In this document: one piece after another, positions 5,686-11,445 of the stretch
Position numbering within the stretch: position 1 is the stretch's first letter
Layout: each line of letters starts with the position of its first letter
Assembly (NCBI GenBank): GCA_964549495.1
Contig: CAZJWJ010000129.1
Coordinates: forward strand, 1 to 11,445
DNA from: JACKBJ01 sp964549495
GTDB taxonomy: Bacteria; Chloroflexota; Anaerolineae; Epilineales; Epilineaceae
Length of the DNA: 11,445 nt
Direction: 5' to 3'
Program-made: the position numbers and the translations under genes
The notes under the pieces: model-generated
Databases searched by the model: none
What the model was told of the DNA's origin: nothing
Seen by the model: only the letters and a program-made list of their open reading frames with translations

Positions 5686-8328
5686 TCAGCGCGTCTCCGG
5701 TCGGGCGCGCAAGAGGACCGGCAGGTAGAGCGGCGCCGAGTCCTCGCCGAGCCAGCCGAAGTCGATCTGGCGCTCGGCGCCTTCGGTCAGGAGCACCGCC
5801 ACCTCCTCGGGCAGTGCGGAGCCGCGGCCCTCGACGGCCGGCACCCGCGCGTAGTAGACGCCCGAGGCCAGGCGCGAGCAGACCGGCCCCTCGGCCAGCG
5901 AGCGCAGGCGGCGGACCTCCCGCTGCTCCTGATCGAAGATGAGCATGGCCACGCCGGCCACCAGCTCCTCGCCCGGATCGCGCAGGCCGCTGGCATTGCG
6001 GTCGGCGTAGAGGCTCAGGCAGATCTCGCCGGCCGGTCCGTCCACCGTCGGCTGCGGGCTGGGCGTCGGCACCGGCGTGAAGGTGGGCGGCCGGGTCGGC
6101 TCCGGCGTCGGGCTGTGCAGCGGCGTCGGCGTGGCGGTCGGCGCCAGCCAGGCGCCGAAGCTGTAGAGCGCCGGCGGACCCGGGAAGGGTACGTTCAGCT
6201 CGTAGACCGAGGGCGAGCTGGGCGAGAGGCCGGCCGGCAGCCCGATGACCGCCAAACGGTAGTCGCCGTCGATCAGGCCGCTCCAGCAATGGTCGGGCTG
6301 GTTGGCCCCGTCGGTCACCCAGGTGTCGAAGACGCCGGTAGGCAGGTGGGTCAGGCGCAGGGTCACGCCGGCCAGGAAGCGCTCGGCCGGGTCCCGCGAT
6401 CCGTCGCCGTCCTCGTCCCGATAGGCGATGACGCAGACCTGGCGCTGATCGGCCGGCCCGGTGGCCGTGGCCGTCGGGCTGGGCGTTCCGCCGATGGGCG
6501 GGTTCGTCGCGGTCGCGCTGGGGCTGGGTGTCTGGCCGGGCCCGCCGGTCGGGCTGGGGGTGAGGCTGGGCGACGCCGGCGTCGTCGGGCTCGGGCTGGG
6601 CGTCAGGGTGACGCTGGGCGTCACGCCGGGCTGCAGGGTCGGGCTGGCCGTCGCCGTCGCGGCGGGCGTGTCGGTGGCGCTGGCCTGACCGGTGGGCGTG
6701 GCCGGGCGCGGGATGGTGTAGGCCAGGTGCAGGGCCGGCCCCAGAGCCGGGTCCGGCGGCTCGGAGGCACGGTCGTAGACGTCGACGCCCGATTCCCAGG
6801 CGAAGAGGTTGTTGTCCTCGCCGGCCGGTCCATCGGCGCGGAAGCTGGCCTTGCGGCTGCCGGCCAGGCGGCTGTTGAGCGCCGCGACGGCATCCGCGTC
6901 GAAGCCGAAGGCATTGCGCCGGCCCACCGCCAGCTCGCCCAATTCGAGCGTGCTACCGACCTGGGCGTCGATCGGCGTGTCGTGCACCTGGGCGAAGCTG
7001 GCATCGCGCCAGCCGGCATCGATGCTGGTGGACAGCAGGCCCACCGACCAGTTGCCGGGCTCGGCGAAGCGCGACTCGCGGCCGACCATCTCCAACCGGC
7101 CCTCGATCACCCGCGCGCCCTCCGGCAGGGGCGAGAGGTCGAACTGCACCATGCCGTGATGGATGTTGTTGCCGCGGGTCCACATGCCGGCGTAGATGGT
7201 CGGATAGCCCAGGTGGTTGGGCCGCTCGTTGTTGTTGGAGACCTGGGGCACGTAGCCCACGTCGGCCGGCGCCGGCCGCAAGGTGATGTAGGCCACCTCC
7301 AAGCCCGGCGGCGGCGTGGCCGTAGCCGTGGGCGCCGGACCCGACCAGGTGGGAAGAGAGGTGGGCGTGATGGTGGCCACCAGGTTGTACCAGGTTGCGG
7401 TGTCGACGTAGGGCGTGGTGCAGTTGCGCGGGCAGTACTCGACGCGGATGGTGTCGCGGTTGGTGACCTTGATCACGCCGCGGGCCGGGTCGCTGGCCGT
7501 CTGCGAGAAGGTCAGCGGCGTCTCGCTCTCGAAGATCGAGAAGCCCTGGGTCTTCTCGGTCAGCCACATCTCGATGCCGGTCGGGTCGCTGTCGCTGGTG
7601 ATGCGCACCCGGATCCGCTCGGTGGTCAGCGGGTCCTGGCTGGCGCCCGGGTCGCGGGCGGTGATCACCGCCTGGGCCGAGTTGCCGTAGTAGTTCTCGG
7701 CGTCGAAGGAGACGAAGAGGCCGATGAACCACTCGATGCCGGCGCCGATGCCGGTGAAGGGGCCCTCGGGCCAATAGGCCGAGGTGCGGAAGGGGCTGCC
7801 GCCGGCCGGGATGCCGTTGCGCGTCGAAAAGACCAGGCTCTCGCAGCCCTCGCCGCTATAGGTGATGCCGTCCGGGTGGTTGACCCATTGCAGGCCGCCC
7901 CCGGAGTCGTGGATCTGCAAGACCACCGTGTCGGTCAGCTGGTGGCAGTAGATGACGTAGACCTCGTTGGTGCCGGCCGGGAACTCGGTGATGCCGGGGC
8001 CGATCATGCAGCGGTTGTCGTCCAGCTGCTCCTGGTAGGGCACGTCGCACATGTGTAGGTGCCAGGCCGGCGTGATGATGGGCGTCGGGCAGCGCGGCGG
8101 GCAGGCTTGGGCATGCACCGGCGGCGGCGTGCCCGAGCCGGAGGGGCCAAGGCCCAGCTGTGAAGCCAGGCCCAAGACCGCCAGCAAGGCGATGGCCAGG
8201 ATCAGCTGCCCATGGCGCCGCGGCCAGGCGCGGACGGCGCCCGTCTGGAAGCTCGATGGCTCCCCGACGGGGACTTGCGGCGAGCTGGGCGCTGCCGCGG
8301 GAACCGGCGGGTGGGACGTCTCGGTCAC
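5686..8328 (-). CDS. Large mosaic surface protein: shared beta domain, DNRLRE-like module, Thr/Pro linkers and two SdrD B-like domains (880 aa)
   Basis: The start is taken as GTG at 8328, with AGAGGG 9 bases upstream; the frame is open to 8694 but has no better start. Residues 1-40 are a long polar Pro-rich N-region, 41-60 a hydrophobic segment, and VHA at 71-73 a possible signal cleavage site. Residues about 105-175 carry the shared signature (F116-P-A-G-T120, VYVIY) with several cysteines. About 190-320 holds a beta domain with RITSDSDPTGIEMWLTE, a pattern recurrent in bacterial surface proteins. Residues 343-539 resemble the DNRLRE module (MVQFDLSPLPEGARV, FRADGPAGEDNNLFAWESG). A Thr/Pro/Ser linker spans about 540-630. 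SdrD B-like domains follow at 631-727 (DEDGDGSRDP calcium-type loop) and 769-859 (YADRNASGLRDPGE), separated by a second Pro/Thr linker. The C terminus ends in LYLPVLLRARPETR, a tail frequent in Chloroflexota exported proteins. No catalytic residues are evident. An adhesive or structural envelope role is likely by architecture but inferred. Confidence 0.85.
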   Translation of the reverse strand: MTETSHPPVPAAAPSSPQVPVGEPSSFQTGAVRAWPRRHGQLILAIALLAVLGLASQLGLGPSGSGTPPPVHAQACPPRCPTPIITPAWHLHMCDVPYQEQLDDNRCMIGPGITEFPAGTNEVYVIYCHQLTDTVVLQIHDSGGGLQWVNHPDGITYSGEGCESLVFSTRNGIPAGGSPFRTSAYWPEGPFTGIGAGIEWFIGLFVSFDAENYYGNSAQAVITARDPGASQDPLTTERIRVRITSDSDPTGIEMWLTEKTQGFSIFESETPLTFSQTASDPARGVIKVTNRDTIRVEYCPRNCTTPYVDTATWYNLVATITPTSLPTWSGPAPTATATPPPGLEVAYITLRPAPADVGYVPQVSNNNERPNHLGYPTIYAGMWTRGNNIHHGMVQFDLSPLPEGARVIEGRLEMVGRESRFAEPGNWSVGLLSTSIDAGWRDASFAQVHDTPIDAQVGSTLELGELAVGRRNAFGFDADAVAALNSRLAGSRKASFRADGPAGEDNNLFAWESGVDVYDRASEPPDPALGPALHLAYTIPRPATPTGQASATDTPAATATASPTLQPGVTPSVTLTPSPSPTTPASPSLTPSPTGGPGQTPSPSATATNPPIGGTPSPTATATGPADQRQVCVIAYRDEDGDGSRDPAERFLAGVTLRLTHLPTGVFDTWVTDGANQPDHCWSGLIDGDYRLAVIGLPAGLSPSSPSVYELNVPFPGPPALYSFGAWLAPTATPTPLHSPTPEPTRPPTFTPVPTPSPQPTVDGPAGEICLSLYADRNASGLRDPGEELVAGVAMLIFDQEQREVRRLRSLAEGPVCSRLASGVYYARVPAVEGRGSALPEEVAVLLTEGAERQIDFGWLGEDSAPLYLPVLLRARPETR
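6054..6130 (-). repeat. Second Thr/Pro linker-coding low-complexity repeat in the mosaic gene
   Basis: The DNA encodes a linker dominated by TPTP, SPTPEPT and TPVPTPSPQPT units between the two SdrD B-like domains. It repeats GGCGTCGG-type units on the plus strand. Such tracts act as extended spacers and tend to change length between strains by slippage. Confidence 0.6.
6461..6700 (-). repeat. Thr/Pro/Ser linker-coding low-complexity repeat in the mosaic gene
   Basis: Units close to GTCGGGCTGGGCGT recur on the plus strand, encoding TPSPSPT and PTATAT units on the minus strand. The tract joins the DNRLRE-like module to the first SdrD B-like domain. It is probably an extended, possibly glycosylated spacer, and is likely variable in length between relatives. 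Confidence 0.65.
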
Positions 8329-8671
8329 GGTGCTCGGCCCTCTTGGGACAGGTTCGGGGCGCCCGAGCGGGCGCGCGAAGCCTAGGCGATCTATTCTGAC
8401 GCCCGGCCGGCGCTCATCGTTACGCTCAGATCGAAGGGCGGGCGGCCCGGATCGACGATCGCGACCGACGGGCGACCGAGATCCGGCGATCGATGACGAG
8501 TCTAGCGCAGTGCTAACGCTTTCGCACCGGAAATGCCTTGTGTGCGGCCCCCCGAGCGGACTATAATCCGGGAGCCGCTTCGGGCTTGCCGGCCAATCGG
8601 CTGGTGCTTGCGAGCCGACCTCCGTCGGACGCGGGAGTTCCCGGGCGACCCATCGCGAGGAGCCTTGAACC
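8329..8671. other. Divergent intergenic region between the mosaic surface gene and clpC
   Basis: This 343-bp stretch separates two divergently read genes. It holds the clpC promoter (8538-8567) and a roughly 100-nt clpC leader with small hairpins, for example CCGAC-CTCC-GTCGG at 8615-8628. An 8-bp direct repeat GCGACCGA occurs at 8461 and 8472, spaced 11 bp. A one-sided CIRCE-like half-site (CAGTGCTAA) is at 8508-8516. A 7-bp inverted repeat around CGATCG lies at 8456-8462 and 8486-8492. I found no convincing promoter for the minus-strand gene; the best candidates (TAGACT near 8500, CAGAAT near 8394) lack a good -35. Confidence 0.5.
8538..8567 (+). promoter_or_regulatory. Putative sigma70-type promoter of clpC
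   Basis: A perfect TATAAT at 8562-8567 is preceded, after 18 bp, by a weak -35 TTGTGT at 8538-8543. Transcription should start near 8574, giving a leader of about 98 nt. A consensus -10 in such a GC-rich region is unlikely by chance and lies directly ahead of the clpC start. Confidence 0.6.
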
Positions 8672-11224
8672 ATGATGCCTTTCGACCGCTTCACCGAGCG
8701 CGCGCAGGACGTGATCGCCCGTTCGCAGGAGATCCTGCTGCGCTACGCGCACAACCAGATGGATACCGAGCACGTCTTCCTGGCGCTGCTCGAGCAGCCC
8801 GACGGCGTGGCCACCGAGATCTTCGAGGAGATGCTCGGGGTCAACACCGAGCTCCTGGCCATGCAGCTCGACGAGTACTTGGCCAACAACCGCAAGCTCA
8901 ACGTGCCCGGCCGGCCCGGCGGCGGACAGATCTACGTCACGCCGCGCATCCAGCGCCTGGGCCAGGTGGCCATGAGCGAGGCCCAGTCCCTGGGCGACGA
9001 GTACATCTCGACCGAGCACCTGATCCTGGCCATCGCCAGCGAGGAGCGCGGCCACAGCGCCCGGCTGCTGTCGGATGCCGGGGTGGACAAGGAAGATGTC
9101 CGCCTGGCCATCGATGAGTTGCGCGCCGGCCAGCGGGTGACCGACCCGCGAGCCGAAAGCCGCTACCGCGTGCTGGAGAAGTTCGGCCGCGACCTGACCG
9201 ATCTGGCCCGAGAGGGCAAGCTCGACCCGGTCATCGGCCGAGAGGGCGAGATGCTGCGCATGATGCGCGTCTTGATGCGCCGCACCAAGAACAACCCGGT
9301 GCTCATCGGCGACCCGGGCGTCGGCAAGACGGCCATCGTCGAGGGCCTGGCCCAGTCGATCGCGGCCGGCGACGTGCCCGAGATCCTCGAGGGCAAGCGG
9401 GTCATCGAGCTGGACCTGGGCGCGATGGTGGCCGGCAGCAAGTTCCGCGGCGAGTTCGAGGAACGCCTCAAGGCGGTGCTCGAGGAGATTCGCAATGCCG
9501 AGGGCGAGGTCATCGTCTTCATCGACGAACTGCACAACGTGGTCGGCGCCGGCGCGGCGCAGGGTGCGATGGACGCCAGCAACCTGATGAAGCCGGCCCT
9601 GGCCCGCGGCGAGCTGCAGTGCATCGGCGCCACGACCAACGACGAGTACCGCCAGCACATCGAGAAGGACCGCGCGCTCGAGCGGCGCTTCGCGCCCATC
9701 CACGTCGGCCAGCCCTCGGTCTCCGAGTCGATCGAGATGCTGCAGGGCCTGCGCGGTCGCTACGAGAAGCACCACCAGGTGCGCATCACCGACGACGCGC
9801 TGCGCGCGGCGGCCGAGCTTTCCAGCCGCTACGTGACCAGCCGCAGCCTGCCGGACAAGGCCATCGACCTGATGGACGAGGCTTCGGCCAAGCTGCGCCT
9901 CGAGATGTTCAGCATGCCGGCCGCGCTGCGCGAGGAGCAGGGCAAGCTGGCCGGCCTGATGGAAGAGGAGGAGGAGGCCTGGCAGTCGCGCGACTACGAG
10001 CGCGCGGCCCGCGTCAAGAGCGAGCGGATCAAGCGCGAGAAGGCGCATCAGGCGGCCGTCTCCAAGTGGCGGGCCGAGAACGACGTCGACGACACGGTCG
10101 ACGAGGAGGACATCGCCGAGGTGGTCCGGACCTGGACCGGCATCCCGGTCAGCCGCATGCTCAAGAGCGAGGCCGACCGCCTGCTCGACATGGAGCAGGT
10201 GCTGCACGGGCGCATCATCGGACAGGACGAGGCCATCGCGGCGGTGGCGGACGCCATCCGGCGCAGCCGCTCGGGCCTCAAGGATCCCGCCCGGCCCATC
10301 GGCAGCTTCATCTTCCTGGGCTCGACGGGCGTGGGCAAGACGGAGTTGGCCAAGGCCCTGGCCGAGTTCATGTTCGAGAGCGAGGAGGCCCTGATCCGCA
10401 TCGACATGTCGGAGTACCGCGAGCGCCATTCGGTCAGCCGCCTGGTCGGCGCGCCGCCCGGCTACGTGGGCTACGACGAGGGCGGCCAGCTGACCGAGGC
10501 GGTCCGCCGGCGGCCCTATCAGGTGATCCTCTTCGACGAGATCGAGAAGGCCCACCCGGAGGTCTGGAACATCCTCTTGCAGGTGCTGGACGACGGGCGC
10601 CTGACGGACGGGCAGGGGCATGTGGTCGATTTCAGCAACACGGTGATCATCATGACCTCGAACGTCGGCACGGAGCTGGCCTCGCGCGGCGGCAGCCTGG
10701 GCTTCGGCGCGATGGCGGGCGATGCGGCGGCCAGCGCGCAGTTCGCCGACGACGTGCGCGAGGCGCTCAAGCGGTCCTTCCGGCCGGAGTTCTTGAACCG
10801 CATCGACGAGGTGATCGTCTTCGACCAGCTCTCGCGCGCGGACATCGAGCAGATCGTGGACCTGCAGGTCAAGCGCATGGTCACGCGGATCGAGGAGCAG
10901 AGCTTGGCGCTCGAATTGAGCGATGCGGCCCGAAGCTGGCTGGCCGACAAGGGCTACGACCCGACCTTCGGCGCGCGGCCGCTGCGCCGGGTGATCCAGC
11001 GCCAGATCGAGGCACCGCTGTCCAAGCGGATCATCGCGGGCGACTTCGAGGTCGGCGACACGATCCTGGTGGACGTGTCGGAGGACGGCGAGAGCCTGGC
11101 CTTCGACCGGCGCGAGGCGGAGCCGATCCCCTTCGAGCAGGTCTTGGGCGGCGAGCCCAAGGAGGCTTCGGGGGCCGGGACCTCCGGCGAGAACGGCGGG
11201 GATCATCCGGCCGGCGAGGCCTGA
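8672..11224 (+). CDS. clpC: ATP-dependent Clp protease ATP-binding subunit ClpC (AAA+ unfoldase)
   Basis: This is a Hsp100/Clp unfoldase of 850 residues, in the usual ClpC size range. It uses ATP to unfold substrates in the cytoplasm and threads them into the ClpP peptidase. The N domain (about 1-150) has the two helical Clp-N repeats (FTERAQDVIARSQE..., ...TEHLILAI). The first AAA+ module has Walker A GDPGVGKT at 213-220 and Walker B ending D285-E286. The linker is short and carries a UVR-like helix (about 425-460, with AWQSRDYERAARVK), which separates ClpC from ClpB and its long coiled coil. The second module has Walker A GSTGVGKT at 550-557, Walker B with D622-E623, and FRPEFLNRIDE. The LGF tripeptide at 676-678 is the expected ClpP-docking loop, supporting a proteolytic role. 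The C-terminal 30 residues are a Gly/Glu/Ala-rich disordered tail. The ATG at 8672 is supported by GAGGAG 9 bases upstream. The gene stands alone, with its own promoter and terminator; ctsR, mcsA and mcsB are absent nearby. Confidence 0.97.
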   Translation: MMPFDRFTERAQDVIARSQEILLRYAHNQMDTEHVFLALLEQPDGVATEIFEEMLGVNTELLAMQLDEYLANNRKLNVPGRPGGGQIYVTPRIQRLGQVAMSEAQSLGDEYISTEHLILAIASEERGHSARLLSDAGVDKEDVRLAIDELRAGQRVTDPRAESRYRVLEKFGRDLTDLAREGKLDPVIGREGEMLRMMRVLMRRTKNNPVLIGDPGVGKTAIVEGLAQSIAAGDVPEILEGKRVIELDLGAMVAGSKFRGEFEERLKAVLEEIRNAEGEVIVFIDELHNVVGAGAAQGAMDASNLMKPALARGELQCIGATTNDEYRQHIEKDRALERRFAPIHVGQPSVSESIEMLQGLRGRYEKHHQVRITDDALRAAAELSSRYVTSRSLPDKAIDLMDEASAKLRLEMFSMPAALREEQGKLAGLMEEEEEAWQSRDYERAARVKSERIKREKAHQAAVSKWRAENDVDDTVDEEDIAEVVRTWTGIPVSRMLKSEADRLLDMEQVLHGRIIGQDEAIAAVADAIRRSRSGLKDPARPIGSFIFLGSTGVGKTELAKALAEFMFESEEALIRIDMSEYRERHSVSRLVGAPPGYVGYDEGGQLTEAVRRRPYQVILFDEIEKAHPEVWNILLQVLDDGRLTDGQGHVVDFSNTVIIMTSNVGTELASRGGSLGFGAMAGDAAASAQFADDVREALKRSFRPEFLNRIDEVIVFDQLSRADIEQIVDLQVKRMVTRIEEQSLALELSDAARSWLADKGYDPTFGARPLRRVIQRQIEAPLSKRIIAGDFEVGDTILVDVSEDGESLAFDRREAEPIPFEQVLGGEPKEASGAGTSGENGGDHPAGEA

Positions 11225-11283
11225 TCCTGAAGGTGGTTCCGCTTCCGGATGACGGATGACGGAGCGGATACGGAAGCAACTCG

Positions 11284-11322
11284 AGGCGGGCGTCTCTCCG
11301 AGGAGGCGCCCGTCTTCTGTTT
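11284..11322 (+). terminator. Intrinsic terminator of clpC
   Basis: Arms at 11284-11297 and 11302-11315 pair over 14 positions (three G-T wobbles, no mismatch) around the tetraloop CCGA. The T-rich tail TCTGTTT follows at 11316-11322. It begins 60 bases after the clpC stop and indicates that clpC is the last gene of its transcript. Confidence 0.85.
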
Positions 11323-11414
11323 GGCTTTGGGCATAGGAAGCGACGGCAAGGAAGAGTTGTAGAGGCGGGGCTCCGGGCCGGGCTGGGTGGTGTCCGGGGC
11401 GAGGGGCCTACGTG

Positions 11415-11445
11415 ATGACCGAACCCTGTGACGCGGGGTCCGTGT
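11415..11445 (+). CDS. Possible start of a further gene, cut by the window edge
   Basis: An ATG at 11415 opens a frame (MTEPCDAGSV...) that runs to the end of the window. GAGGGG lies 8 bases upstream, and a GTG one codon earlier could also serve. Only ten codons are visible, so this may be chance and no product can be named. It would be independent of clpC because a terminator lies between them. Confidence 0.25.
   Translation, partial: MTEPCDAGSV

Noticed and set aside
5527..8058. An 843-aa open frame on the plus strand antisense to the mosaic surface gene
   Set aside because: Low-complexity Gly/Arg/Ala/Val translation mirrors the Thr/Pro linkers on the other strand; this is a GC-driven shadow frame.
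8508..8516. CIRCE operator for HrcA upstream of clpC
   Set aside because: Only one half-site (8 of 9 matches) is present; the partner half at the required 9-base spacing does not match.
8615..8662. RNA thermometer in the clpC leader, with loop CTCC complementary to GGAG of the ribosome binding site
   Set aside because: The complementarity is only four bases and is expected by chance in a GC-rich leader.
8561..11206. An 881-aa open frame on the minus strand fully antisense to clpC
   Set aside because: It has a His/Leu/Val/Asp/Arg-rich composition typical of a high-GC shadow frame, no ribosome binding site and no recognisable motif. The clpC frame is unambiguous.
8672..11224. Clp ATPase as part of a defence or secretion (type VI) system with the surface genes
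   Set aside because: UVR-like linker, LGF docking loop and standard ClpC layout indicate ordinary ClpCP proteolysis. No phage-defence or type VI components are present, and the gene is divergent with its own promoter and terminator.
11247..11263. Tandem GGATGAC repeat (2.4 copies) after clpC
   Set aside because: It is too short and too few copies to be more than chance slippage; no array or mobile element borders it.

Overview
The window comes from a GC-rich bacterial chromosome, most likely a member of the Chloroflexota (Anaerolineae, Caldilineae or a related uncultured line). No rRNA or marker gene proves this. The inference rests on three things: large secreted proteins with Thr/Pro 'TPTATP'-type linkers, a beta-sandwich domain carrying an F-x-x-G-T-x-x-v-Y-v-x-f-x-Y signature, and a C-terminal 'YLPVLLR' tail. 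All three are typical of predicted surface proteins in that phylum.

Layout. Bases 1-291 hold no gene but contain a long imperfect hairpin (114-181). Five genes follow on the minus strand, all predicted to be exported. From high to low coordinates they are: an 880-residue mosaic surface protein (8328-5686); a small single-pass membrane protein (5389-4736); a larger single-pass membrane protein with a helical region and an acidic stalk (4680-3379); a 628-residue secreted protein with Ig-like domains (3245-1359); and a 266-residue secreted protein of unknown role (1092-292). A strong intrinsic terminator (1250-1288) separates the last two. A plausible promoter (5612-5639) lies in the 296-bp gap ahead of the 217-residue gene. 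The probable transcription units are therefore the mosaic gene alone or reading through, then a three-gene operon ending at the terminator, then the small gene on its own.

The plus-strand gene at 8672-11224 is a ClpC-type AAA+ unfoldase. It is divergent from the surface cluster and has its own TATAAT promoter, a good ribosome binding site and a 14-bp-stem intrinsic terminator (11284-11322). It looks like a monocistronic housekeeping or stress gene, with no ctsR, mcsA or mcsB beside it. The last 31 bases may begin another plus-strand gene.

The most interesting content is the surface cluster. Four consecutive proteins appear to share one ectodomain, presented as a minimal single-domain form with a membrane anchor, as forms with a large helical insertion, and as part of a mosaic protein. 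They may form a cell-surface or envelope assembly. Its function cannot be read from the sequence.
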